From the NCBI GenBank assembly GCA_004835665.1, contig RBKR01000025.1:62001-126000 (forward strand): a stretch of DNA of 64,000 nucleotides. Reading direction: 5' to 3'. The position numbers and the translations under genes were made by a program. The notes beneath the pieces were generated by a model. It did no database searches. It was not told the DNA's origin and saw only the letters and a program-made list of their open reading frames with translations. This stretch comes from Phoma sp. XZ068. Taxonomy: Eukaryota; Ascomycota; Dothideomycetes; Pleosporales; Didymellaceae. Positions within the stretch are counted from its first letter, which is position 1; each line of letters opens with the position of its first letter. This document shows positions 1 to 10,116 of this stretch, piece by piece.

Positions 1-1871
1 TGGACGCCGTCAGGCGTATCGTTAGTCATCAACCTAGTGCAGACCTCCACCGATTCACATGGGGTGATTATGCGTGTCTAAGCTATGTCTGGGGCGATCT
101 ATCAGACACCTACACCATCTATGTGAACGGTCAAGCTGTCGAGGTCACTTCTAGTCTCGCGCACGCCTTGAAGCAGTTCCGACGGGACGGTTTGTTTTGT
201 TCTCGATTCCTTCTATGGGTGGATGCCCTGTGCATCAATCAACATGACCCTGTGGAACGAGCCAGCGAGGTTCAGCGAATGAAGGACATCTACGGAACAG
301 CATGGACAGTTGAGGCATGGTTGGGAACTGCCGTCATGAATAGCGAAGCAGGCTTCCAATTGGTGCGTGATATGGCAGCCTTCAGAAGAGCCGGCCTTGA
401 GCGTGAACTCGAACAACGCCTTCGACAAGATCCAGATTTCCTTGGCAACACATGCTGGTTGGGCCTGCACGAAATAATGGACCGGAAGTATTGGCGTCGG
501 CTTTGGATCATCCAGGAGATTGTGATGGGTGGAGCCTCAGCGTGGATATGGTGCGGTGCCTCTAGACTCGAGTGGGACACATTCTGTGAAGGCATTGCTA
601 CACTCTTGGAACATCTGTGGCTTGTAAAAGACTACTGCTTACCCGCGGACATTCACCTCCCACAAGCAGATTATCGCCAGGCGTGGAAGACTTCCACCAT
701 ACACCTTGTGTATCAGGACCTCTCGACGCTTAGCAAATTACCCCTTGCAGACCGGCCAGAACACGCTTTTGGCAGGCTGTTGGAACTAGCCAATGCTGCA
801 AATTGTATGGACGACAGAGACAAAGTTTATGCACTTCTGGGCCTGTTCCCAGTGGAGGTCTCAAAGCGCCTACTTCCAGATTATACAGACACATCGTCTA
901 CAGTGTTCATTCAAACGGCTCAAGCCTTTTTCGGGGCTTACAAGAATCTTGAGCCATTGCGCGAAGGTAATCCATGGGGTCCATCTGGTTGTCCTTCTTG
1001 GGCTGCAGATTGGTTGTGGGTAGGCAGGATACGACACTGTCGCATGGAGCATAGACTGCGAGGTCCGACATATCTATTTCCACGTTCAGACAATGACGCT
1101 GTGTACACTCCCTATCGCGCCAGTGGCCATTCCCTTGGCGACTGCTCATTCAGTCCTGATAGCCTTATTCTAAGTTGCACCGGATTCATTATTGACCGTA
1201 TATCAGGTCTATCTGCTGCAGGTGCTGGCTACTTTGACTGGGACTCGGACACAATTGCCACACCAGAATGTTGGTGCAGCATCTACGGAGATTTTGAAGA
1301 GACTGGAGAAGCCCTTGTACGGACGCTTCTGATGGACCGAGTGCGTTTCGGTAGGAGGCCCAGCGCTCGGCACAGAGCTATTCTCCACCTGCCTGCCACC
1401 TTTCTTACGGGTGGACCTCAGTTTGCACAAAGAAAGTGGGCATGGCTCGCAGGCCAAGAAGGGTATTATTTTCGATGGGAAGGGTTCCGTCGGGCAACTG
1501 CCAAATTTCCGCTGGGTCACTGGATGTTCAAAGACTTCTTCAGTGACGTTGTCCCGGCGGACGCCAATGAATATGACTTCACCGAAGTATATGCTTGCCT
1601 TAAGCGAAGCCTGAAGCAAAAGCGCTTCATGACGACGGAAAAGGGCTTCATGGGCTGGGCACCTGACAACATGTATGGGGACGCACGGGATCAAACACAG
1701 CAAGGCGACCTGATAGCAATCGTGTTAGGTTGCAGTACACCGCTTGCCATACGACCAAACGGAGACATGTTTCAAGTACTTGGAGAAGCATATGTGCAAG
1801 GCCTCATGGATGGGGAGGCGATGCACGAGGACTTTGACAAAGGACAGTGTCGTACTTTGAAGTTCTGCTAG
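1..1871 (+). CDS. HET-domain protein (heterokaryon incompatibility), 5' end cut by window
   Basis: The reading frame is open from base 3 to a TAG at 1869-1871, giving 622 visible residues. The real start lies outside the window, because HET sequence continues upstream of the first ATG (123). The HET signature is visible in order: ACLSYVWGD near residues 25-33, FLLWVDALCINQ near 69-80, then the EVQRMKDIYGTA and WRRLWIIQEI blocks. RDKVYALLGL near residue 270 is the usual C-terminal part of the domain. In characterised HET genes, such proteins trigger cell death after fusion of unlike hyphae. The remaining C-terminal half has no domain I recognise. No intron is needed in the visible part. The family call is safe, but the specific allele recognition role is unknown. 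Confidence 0.9.
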   Translation, partial: DAVRRIVSHQPSADLHRFTWGDYACLSYVWGDLSDTYTIYVNGQAVEVTSSLAHALKQFRRDGLFCSRFLLWVDALCINQHDPVERASEVQRMKDIYGTAWTVEAWLGTAVMNSEAGFQLVRDMAAFRRAGLERELEQRLRQDPDFLGNTCWLGLHEIMDRKYWRRLWIIQEIVMGGASAWIWCGASRLEWDTFCEGIATLLEHLWLVKDYCLPADIHLPQADYRQAWKTSTIHLVYQDLSTLSKLPLADRPEHAFGRLLELANAANCMDDRDKVYALLGLFPVEVSKRLLPDYTDTSSTVFIQTAQAFFGAYKNLEPLREGNPWGPSGCPSWAADWLWVGRIRHCRMEHRLRGPTYLFPRSDNDAVYTPYRASGHSLGDCSFSPDSLILSCTGFIIDRISGLSAAGAGYFDWDSDTIATPECWCSIYGDFEETGEALVRTLLMDRVRFGRRPSARHRAILHLPATFLTGGPQFAQRKWAWLAGQEGYYFRWEGFRRATAKFPLGHWMFKDFFSDVVPADANEYDFTEVYACLKRSLKQKRFMTTEKGFMGWAPDNMYGDARDQTQQGDLIAIVLGCSTPLAIRPNGDMFQVLGEAYVQGLMDGEAMHEDFDKGQCRTLKFC

Positions 1872-1992
1872 TCGCCCTGTCGCCTCTCCCGGTGTTCAGC
1901 TCAAAATGTGGAGACGAGAACGGATATACCAACATCTTTTGCACAAGCTAGCATTCCGAAGAGCCAACGATGTGCTTATACGCTGCTTTCGC

Positions 1993-2970
1993 CTACTTCC
2001 ATTCTCTGGCAGTCGCCTGCACGAAATCCTCATAGCTCTCTGGCTCCTTTCCCAGCAGAGCGACCAGTTCTTGGTATTCCGCATCGTTCATCTTAAACCC
2101 TCTATTCCCAAATGTCTCGTACATCAGACGTAAGTTTCGTCCCAACGCTGGCCCGGCAACCTGCCCAACGCTATGTTCAAGACTATCAAGACCTGCCTCG
2201 TCGCTCAAAAGTGGTTTGATGGTCCCGTTCAACGCTTGAGACCACAGCTGTGCCACTTCTTCTCCCGTATACGCTTTCAAGCTGCCAACCATCACTTTTT
2301 TGCCACCCCAACTCTGCCCATCATCGTGGAGCACATTGGCAATTGCAAGTGCGATGTCCCCTGGATCCACCCGGCTTATGCCTTTTTCACCTAGCGGTAA
2401 TCCGTATATCCCGTGTTCGAGCAGTGGTTGCTTGACCAAGAAGTCATTGTCAAAGAAAAGCGATGGTCCGAGGATAGTCCAACTGAAGCCGCCTGTTACC
2501 GCACGGGGTTGGATGCCATGTCGTAGTTTAGCCTCAACAAGGTATTTAACGAGGACATGGGCAGCAGACTGGCCTTGCAGAGAGCCATTCTTAATCGCGT
2601 CGATGCTGTAGTCTTCGCAAGCCGAGATGTACACGACATGTTTGACCGTCTTGGAGCGTCCGACCGAATCGAGAAAATTAGAAGTAGTGAAGAGCTCATC
2701 ATCGCCAGTTAGACACAACGATACGCCGGTGACATTGTGCTTCTTGAGTGTAGTCTCGACGAAACCCGGATCTTTGATGTTGCCTTCCACGACGTGAATT
2801 CGAGATTTGTCGATTGTATCATGAAGTGAGGAATTCAGACGTGCCGCATTGCTTGTGGGGAGTACCACGTGAGGTCTTGACGGTAGCGATAGAAGGCGTG
2901 GAATGAGACGCTTCCCAATATTGCCCGTGGCGGCTGTCAGCAAATACGTTGGTGCTTGGTCCATTTGCAA
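1993..2970 (-). CDS. NmrA-like NAD(P)-binding Rossmann protein
   Basis: This is a single-exon ORF of 325 residues. The N-terminus carries a Rossmann strand and glycine loop (LLTAATGNIGKRL, about residues 10-22), typical of atypical short-chain dehydrogenases of the NmrA/HSCARG group. VVYISACEDYS (near 112) and WTILGPSLFFDN (near 165) match the usual NmrA-like core blocks, and a small helical substrate domain follows. Family members are NAD(P)H-dependent reductases or redox-sensing regulators, and the substrate here cannot be told. Two Met codons near the start (2970 and 2964) are both possible. The gene converges on the HET gene to its left, with about 120 bp between the stops. Confidence 0.82.
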   Translation of the reverse strand: MQMDQAPTYLLTAATGNIGKRLIPRLLSLPSRPHVVLPTSNAARLNSSLHDTIDKSRIHVVEGNIKDPGFVETTLKKHNVTGVSLCLTGDDELFTTSNFLDSVGRSKTVKHVVYISACEDYSIDAIKNGSLQGQSAAHVLVKYLVEAKLRHGIQPRAVTGGFSWTILGPSLFFDNDFLVKQPLLEHGIYGLPLGEKGISRVDPGDIALAIANVLHDDGQSWGGKKVMVGSLKAYTGEEVAQLWSQALNGTIKPLLSDEAGLDSLEHSVGQVAGPALGRNLRLMYETFGNRGFKMNDAEYQELVALLGKEPESYEDFVQATAREWK

Positions 2971-3218
2971 TGTGAGCGATAATTCTCGTTCAATATTCAG
3001 GTCAACGTATGTTACTATTGTCTTTTATAGGGAGTCGCTACTACTATGCAAGTCGATCTTGCAGATGTGGTCGGATTTACGCGAGTAAGCAGTTGATGGT
3101 TGAAAATCAGGTGAGGCGGAGATAACCGGTCATGTCTGTATGTCCGCGCTTTGGCCTTCGGGACTTTTCACATAATTGCTCCGACGGTAGAAGGTAACAC
3201 GTCTTTGTGTCCACACTG

Positions 3219-3926
3219 CTATTGTGGAGTCCTGAGTTCCTCAAGCTTCCTCATCTGGCTTCCTTCGCTGTCGAAATTCGCCTTGTCTAGCCACGCTTCA
3301 AATCCTCGCTTCACTACAGGCCAGTCAGAGTCCAGCATTGAGAACCAAGATGTGTCACGGTTGAGGCCTCTTGCAATCATATGCTGCCTGAACGTGCCTT
3401 CGTACACAAAACCCAGACGCTCGGCTGCACGACGCGATGGCTTGTTTAGACTGTTACACTTCCATTCATATCTCCGAAATCCAAGCTCTTCAAATACGTA
3501 GCGAGCCAGTAAGTACATAGCTTCTGTAGCCGCGGGCGTACGCTGCAGTGTTGGAGTGAACAAGATGCTGCCCACCTCGATGACGCGATTTGGCAGATCC
3601 ATCCGCATGAGCGATGCCATGCCAACGGCTTTTGTACTCTCCCCAGGACTTCCATTTAGCATAATCGCATAGGTCCAAGGATTCGTCGTCGATGCCTTCT
3701 TTGCAAGGTCTGATTCAAGTGCAACAATGGACTCTGGCTGCTCATCAAATAGGTAGTCGAACAACGATGCATTCTTTGGGCCTTCAATAGAATTGTACAG
3801 TTCCGACGCATGGCTGGAATGAATTGCCACTATGTGAACGTACTGGCCTGAGAGTGTGATGTTGTAGCTTGGTGACGTGGCTGGTTCATCGGGTACCACC
3901 GGCCCGAACCTTCGAGAGTCGGTCAT
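3219..3926 (-). CDS. GNAT N-acetyltransferase, RimJ/RimL-like
   Basis: I start this 235-residue protein at the Met at 3926. The ORF extends 31 codons further up, but that stretch does not look like family sequence. The fold markers are a beta strand IEVGSILFTPTLQRTP, which carries the acetyl-CoA loop, then an alpha helix with ATEAMYLLARYVFEELGFRR. YEWKCNSLNKPSRRAAERLG and FVYEGTFRQHM follow and are characteristic of RimJ/RimL-type enzymes acting on protein N-termini or small amines. Similar single-copy proteins are common in fungi, often annotated as acetyltransferase domain proteins. The substrate is unknown. It lies head-to-tail behind the NmrA-like gene with a gap of about 250 bp. Confidence 0.85.
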   Translation of the reverse strand: MTDSRRFGPVVPDEPATSPSYNITLSGQYVHIVAIHSSHASELYNSIEGPKNASLFDYLFDEQPESIVALESDLAKKASTTNPWTYAIMLNGSPGESTKAVGMASLMRMDLPNRVIEVGSILFTPTLQRTPAATEAMYLLARYVFEELGFRRYEWKCNSLNKPSRRAAERLGFVYEGTFRQHMIARGLNRDTSWFSMLDSDWPVVKRGFEAWLDKANFDSEGSQMRKLEELRTPQ

Positions 3927-4813
3927 GCTCTGGCTCGTCAAAGAATGCTGTTCGCTGTTGGCTTTGGGTATCGTGAAGCGTGATAGTACTGAAGTCAAGC
4001 ACATTGTATCGCGAAGCATGGGTACCTAGCTGGTGGGGCATAAAGATGAGTCCTGCGCTAACCCCACGCTCGTCTCGCAAACTACTTCCGGCCTTCAACG
4101 CATCCTATACAGCAACATCTCTTTAAGCTTTATCGTAAACTATGTTTCCCCTAGCCGCGTTTAGTCAGCCGCCGATTGAGCAGTTCTCCTTGGCCCTGCA
4201 TCACCACTTTAGCGAAGGTGGCAGTCTATTGAAATTGTGCTGAGATGAAAACTATTGCTTATGTTCCCCATCAGCCTTCGGTGCTCGAAGTGATGTTGAC
4301 CAGTAATGGTAGCAGGCGGTATCTCTAAGAGGCATGAGATAGGCACACACATTTCGTGAGTGCCTATTCCTGCGATTACACGAGCGACTAGAACTCGGCC
4401 TACTTTGACTGTCAGTTTGCGGCCGAGCAAGCTCATGACGGTTTGCAGTGCTACATGTTCATTGTTAGAACTTTACGGCGCGAGTGCAGATTGTAATTTT
4501 TCCTTCTTCAAGACTAGGTTCTTCACTACGCAAACGTCCTTCAGTACGAAAGGTTTGTGACGGTATGGAAACTGCTAAATTATGGCCACCACGAACTCCA
4601 GGAAGAGGATGTCGATAGGTCTTTAGCATTTCAGCAGACCTCGGCTGCGCGTCAGCCGAGGCGGGCCTCCCCCACATCCAACCCGCCCAACCCGCCCTTG
4701 CTTCACATCGCGCACGCACGGCCCGTGAAGCTTTCATTATCAAGCGTTCTTTGTTCACACCTCTTTCACGCATTGCCCTTCCCGACAAACAGTGAGACAA
4801 TTGTTTGCTCAAA

Positions 4814-6382
4814 ATGACGGAACCAACGTTGGTATTCAATTACGACATTTCCTGTCCGTTTGCTTACATCGCCTCAACACGCGTTCAAGCACTTGCCGAA
4901 CGCACAAATGCCAGACTAGTCTATCGTCCCGTCCTTCTTGGTGCAATCTATCGCGCAACTGCCGCACCTCAAGGCGCAGCAGGGTCAGCCAGCGATGTCT
5001 TCAACCCGACCAAGAAGGCCGTCACAGCACAGAGCATGCAAAGAACTTTGAAGAGGCAGGTTCACGTTTACAAGTCCACTCACAAGGTCTGACAGTACGG
5101 AGCAGGTACAAGATCAAGTATAATCCACCACCACAACATCCGAGAAAATCCGTCGATGCCTTGCGACTGCTATATTGCGTTCCAGATGGAGAAGAGCGCC
5201 GCATCTTGACTGAAAAGCTATTCAGTGCATACTGGGTTGAAAACCGAGATGTCACTGATACCAAAGTACTACTGCGAATTGCCGAGGAGAGTGGCATCGC
5301 GAGTATATCAACGCTCAACGCTAGCAGCCTCGCCAACCTACAAGCCAGGAAAGAGCTAGAAACCGCGACAGGCGACGCCATTGAAAGAGGTGCTTTCGGC
5401 GTGCCAGGCTTCTGGGTCCCCGGTGCCAAATGGACTGATGCGAAGGGCGCCACTAAGACTGGTCGATTCTTTTGGGGTCAAGATCGCATGCACTTCGTCG
5501 AAGCCACATTATTGTCACTCCGCCAGAACAGTCAATGGAGCAAGGTCCATGGTCTGGCTACTCTCATGCCCCGCTGCGTACCGTACGGCCAGAATAAGCT
5601 CCCTCGAAAGGTTAAGCTTGAGTTCTGGTATGACTTCAGTAGCCCGTGGGCTTTCCTCGGCTACACGCAGCTCGCGCGCCTGCAACGAACCTTTGGAGCG
5701 AATCTCGAAATGGTCATGAAGCCTTTCTTGCTCGGTATATTGTTCCGCGAGATCGGCGCACCGAATATGCCCATGCTCGCTGTTAGCCCCACAAAAGCAG
5801 CCTGGGGACTGCAAGACCATGCAGATTGGACAGCCTATTGGAACGCTGTGAATGTTTCAGCAGGAGGTGCTGATAAAAAGATCTCCTTTCACTGGGCTGA
5901 CACCTTCCCCATTCGTACTCCCACAGTGCTTCGAGTTGCCATTGCAGAGCCAAAGACGGTACCTTTACTCTGTAAGTGAATCACGTCAATGACAGAGGAC
6001 ATGACGCTAACTGTACCTAGATTCAGCTTGTTGGGAACACAATGCCAACGTAGCAGATGACAATGTCCTTGTGAGCGTACTGGACAATGCTGGCTACAAC
6101 GGGTCAGGCCTTCTCGCGAAGGCTAATGAGCCTGCTATCAAAGCAAAACTGCGCGAAAACACTGCTGCCGCAAAGTCGGCAGGCATTTGTGGTGTCCCTA
6201 CATATCGCGTGCTACAGGAACGCGAGAATGGACTATGGGAATCAGATGGCGGTCTCGTCTGGGGCCAGGATGAAATAAATGTGGTTGAAGACTTGATTGC
6301 AGGGTGGGATCCTGAAAAGTCACTTGAGGTGGCGGAACCTCGAAAGGCGGCCAATGGCTCGAAGGCGGCGGCAAAGTTGTGA
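4814..6382 (+). CDS. Tandem DsbA-fold protein (HCCA isomerase / GST-kappa-like, two domains)
   Basis: Three exons were deduced from splice sites and phase: 4814-5059, 5113-5971 and 6021-6382, giving 488 residues. Two DsbA-like thioredoxin-fold domains sit in one chain. The first begins with FNYDISCPFAYIAS and has NPPPQHPRKSVDALRLLY and GVPGFWVPG. The second begins LEFWYDFSSPWAFLGY and ends with GICGVPTYRV and WGQDEINVV. This is the pattern of 2-hydroxychromene-2-carboxylate isomerases and kappa-class GSTs, which normally hold one domain of about 200-230 residues. The active-site serine region (SCP / SSP) is present in both halves, so both may bind glutathione. The introns are 53 and 49 nt. 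The family call is firm; the reaction is inferred. Confidence 0.85.
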
Positions 6383-6720
6383 ACCGCTTTTCCTATATTC
6401 ACATGTGGCACTTGATGTAGCGATCCTGAAATACGTTGTCCTGTCTGCACGATGGTGGTTCTTCGCCGTACGCTACAATGCTTCCTCCCAGAACACTTCA
6501 ACTTCATTGTTCTCTGGTCTTGCCCGCATCATTCACTATATCCAACCCGAAGAGGCCCCAGATTCCCACCCTCGCCGATATAAAACGACCGCCTCGCTTT
6601 CACCTCAAGACCTTACTAAGACATATTTTCCATCAATTCACTACACCAACAGAACTTACGCCTTTCGCTCCAACCATAGTCGCCGCTGGTAATACCCACT
6701 TCATCAATCATCAACACGTG

Positions 6721-8148
6721 ATGGCCAGGAGACGCTCATCAACATGGAACAATTTCAGTCCCTTTATTCCCTCACTTCGCACCAACGATAGTAGTACTCG
6801 TGCCCATACGCCTACTGAGCGCCTTCATTACTTGAATGATGAGAGAACTGTCGTATGTCGGTGCATTCGCCAGCGGCACCACAGCTGCAGACGGTCCGTA
6901 ATGACGAGATCAAAGCTATGTGCGAAGATTACTTCCGTCTTTACCCAGAGAATCCTGATTGCACTCGGGCGCCGTCGCGCACACAATCCAATATTGCATC
7001 GTTGCAGCATCCTTCGAATGTAGACGTCTCCCACATTGTCTCCCCAGATGGCACCTACACATATGCACAGCTTCAAGCCATAATCATATCAAACTTTCGC
7101 CTGTTTTGCTCTACAGGCATGCATCCTCGTGAGGCTATTTGGCGAGGCTGATGAATTTCTCATCCAGCATACCGGCCATCGCCTCAGCTCGTATGAGGAG
7201 CAGATGTTGCCAAACACTTTACCGCGTTTTATCTTTAACTACTTCTATATGGCTGAGGAGAATGCTAGTTCATCAGATCAACATGGTAGAGTGAGGGGCG
7301 CTCTGCCCAGCGACGAAGCGACGGTTGCTGATCGGGAACCAGAGCCTACACGCGCAGTAGCAAGCGACTTACAGCGAGCGCTTCTGCATGATCAGTCCTG
7401 GAATGCTAGTATGAGTAGTCATACAACCGATGGCCGTATGGAGGATCAGGTCCAGCAATCACGTCCTGAGCCCAGTCGTAATGCAGTTGCAAGCCACTCA
7501 CTGACTAAAAGGCAAGTATCACATCACCGGGCTGGAGTGGCTGGCGAATTACCTATCATCACCGAAGCGGACTGCCTGCAGCTGGTGCGAGACATCTTTC
7601 CATATGTAGCTGTCAATTATACCCAGGAGATGATCAAAGCTAGGACCACAGACCAGATGCGTACCGAGGTGCAAGCCCAAGAGATTATACAAGATATTTT
7701 GAAAGAGAATTTCTGGCCCGATGGAGCTCCACACCTTGCGGTAATTGGACCCGGTGGGCAGCTTCCCGATGAGAGTATCCATCCGCTCAACAATGCAACA
7801 TGTAACGCCGCAGAGTTGCTCAGTGACCAGGCGGCTAGCAATGAGACTTTTTCGCCGATGGACTTCGGCCATCACCGCACACTGAGTCCTTTGAACGAGT
7901 CTCCCTCCCACAACCCACGGAAGAGCCCGACGAAGTCACCTGAACCCCGAAACGTCAATGAGTCTCCATCAAAGCCGGACCGCCAGCATTCTCAAGACTT
8001 TTTACTTGCGGGGTATGTAACACCCCCACGAATATCGGTCGGAGACGTTACAACTCACCTAGGAGCGACACTCACCTCTCCCTCCCAAGAGACACTCACC
8101 TCTCCGCCCTCTCAATCGCACTCTAGAAAAAAAGGGCTCTCACCGTGA
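6721..8148 (+). CDS. Unrecognised protein, gene model uncertain, possibly decaying
   Basis: Coding-looking sequence runs in pieces. ATG 6721 opens frame 1 to about 6852. After a possible 38-nt intron (GTATGT to GCAG, 6853-6890), frame 3 continues with DEIKAMCEDYFRLYPENPDC. Frame 1 resumes from about 7117 to a TGA at 8148, through RDIFPYVAVNYTQEMIKART. A phase-consistent intron 7020-7116 would join the last two pieces, but it would remove a stretch (SPDGTYTYAQLQAII) that itself looks coding. Beyond 8148 another frame stays coding-like to about 8259, and again up to 8517. Acidic, Ser/Pro-rich low-complexity sequence dominates the C-terminal half. I do not recognise the family. Frame changes may reflect missed introns or real damage. 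Confidence 0.4.
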
Positions 8149-9036
8149 GGGTAATCCTCTCGATACCAGCCCAGCTTCTGAACCATCACTACCAACACGG
8201 CTATATATCTCAGAGCAGCTGAATTTGCGGACCACACCTCCCACCCACAATGGTTAGCGGGAAAGTCATATCAGATCTACTTCGGGATGCTTGGAACCAT
8301 CTCACTCGAGAACATGACAACCGGACTCCCACAGCACCGGGGCATTTGAACTTCCAGTCCGAGCCGTCTGCCTCAAGAATGGTGCAAGGCCCCGGCTTCC
8401 GAAACCTCTGTATCGTCTGAGGAATCTATAACGCCGCCTTCGCGATTTAAGACTTACGCAAGCACGCCAGAAAGGGCAAGTTATGCATCCAATGAAAGTA
8501 CAGCATCTAAAGAGTAATCTGAACTTTTGATGGTCGGAGGTTAGCGATAATATACACCATATATACTAATATTTTGGGGGAAATAAGGGAAATACTGTAG
8601 AACTAGAACTGCGGCCTGCGTCTGCGCAACGATAGATTATAGCTGTTTCACATTTGCTAAACATCTTGCAAGCTACATTGTGATCGCTACGTGAATTTGA
8701 ACTAAATTAGATAATGCATATCGATGACATATTGTGACAAGATTTTTGTGGTGCTCTGATTTATCTATCAGACAACCATGGTGGAGTAATAATTTTTCGA
8801 ACCGCGGGAGCATTATTGGGCATAAGGGAACAAGAGTGAGAAGAGTGAGCTATCAGAGTATTCTAATGCAGGGGAGGATTTCGGCAAGAAATGATTCCCA
8901 TGCTACGAGCGTGGAAATTTGAGTCTCTGAATAGATGATACAGAGACAGTTGTGGAGGCTCTCTTCACTATGCAGATTGGGGATGTCATGATGCTGAACA
9001 TCAATCTCTCTAGCTCGGGAGGATACATGGACGATC
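8149..9036. other. Intergenic region with coding-like remnants at its left end
   Basis: The first 370 bases keep protein-like reading frames that do not join cleanly to the gene on the left, for example ASTPERASYASNES ending in TAA at about 8515. From about 8520 to 8850 the DNA is AT-rich and shows no gene. Bases 8850-9036 lie just downstream of the stop of the minus-strand gene that follows and are probably its 3' untranslated region. Confidence 0.5.
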
Positions 9037-9786
9037 TCAAGTGTATGCGCGAGGTCCCCGACCCAAGTTCTGTCCACTGCGCGTCACTGTTTGTGGGCCG
9101 CTGGTTGGAAGAGTCCTCATAATGCGATCAAACGCTTGTGAAAGTTCTTCTGGTGTTTTCCTGACTTTCTGCAACGTTTCCTCTAGATCGACGTTCAGTA
9201 CCCACTCACACACCCCAATAGCGGTCCGCTTTGCGTAGTCCTCATCTTCTTCCTCCGTCACGTCCGTTCTGGTCTCCCACGTGACCTTGGTGATCTCGGC
9301 GAGGCCTGTACCGCTGCCATTGCTATTTGAGTGGAAGTTTTCGGCCTGGATAGAAAGTTGCAAGGCCTTTTTCCCAGTCCAGCTTCTGTACATATGTAGC
9401 TCGATTCGACCGTCGGCATCAGGTCCGTCCGCGTAAACGAACCATTTGTCTTCGGAAACATGGCTGTGTTTACTTTGAGAGCTTGACATGTACCCATGGG
9501 TCACCAGAACGTCGCCTTCTTTAATGAGGCCGTCATTGAACATAGAGGAAAGGGCCGTCGCATCGGATTCAGACGGTAAGAAGCCCTTTAAAAGTAGTGG
9601 AAGCTGATGTGCAGCAATCGGAACTGACCAGCTTGAACATTTGGGTGCGATGAATGGTTGAATTCCATCCCAATCAGATGGAAGAATGCGTCGATTGGGT
9701 GTTGCCCCTCTTTGGCCGTATTCCGACCAGTGGCCTATTATCTCGCGATCCTCAGCAGTTAAGTGCGAAAGGTCAGCAGCAGACAT
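9037..9786 (-). CDS. Unrecognised 249-residue protein
   Basis: This is a single-exon minus-strand ORF starting at ATG 9786. It has no signal peptide and no membrane helix. It starts MSAADLSHLTAEDREIIGHW and later contains GDVLVTHGYMSSSQSKHS, WFVYADGPDADGRIELHMYR and an acidic segment TEEEDEDYAKR. The C-terminal part EETLQKVRKTPEELSQAFDRI is predicted helical. Composition and the absence of stops over 750 bp make it a convincing gene, but I recognise no domain. The mixed alpha/beta pattern suggests a small cytosolic globular protein. It is divergent from the HET gene that follows, with about 330 bp between starts. Confidence 0.65.
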   Translation of the reverse strand: MSAADLSHLTAEDREIIGHWSEYGQRGATPNRRILPSDWDGIQPFIAPKCSSWSVPIAAHQLPLLLKGFLPSESDATALSSMFNDGLIKEGDVLVTHGYMSSSQSKHSHVSEDKWFVYADGPDADGRIELHMYRSWTGKKALQLSIQAENFHSNSNGSGTGLAEITKVTWETRTDVTEEEDEDYAKRTAIGVCEWVLNVDLEETLQKVRKTPEELSQAFDRIMRTLPTSGPQTVTRSGQNLGRGPRAYT

Positions 9787-10116
9787 AATGTGTCTTTTTG
9801 TTCTCTATCAAGAGCAGGGGGAGGATGGGAGGATAAGGAATTGTAGGTCAGAGAAGCTCCCATCACGCAACACAAGTGTGTTTGTTGTTAGCAACAGACG
9901 CGCAGTCTATTTCGCTTATTCCCACCCAAATAGATTGTGGCTGCAGGCACCGGCAGAATACTGGCCACATTGTTCAGCTGACAATTATCTTAGCGCGACG
10001 GATCCTGGATCAACTCCGTTGTTGTGATAAACACTATTGCTGCTGCCTCTGTACCAAGCTCCCTCGGACCTCAGATCATTCTCATAAAACTAGTACTCGC
10101 ATCATTACCTTTATTA

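Noticed and set aside
3927..4019. Longer N-terminus for the GNAT gene
   Set aside because: The 31 upstream codons do not resemble family sequence, and an internal Met gives a normal start.
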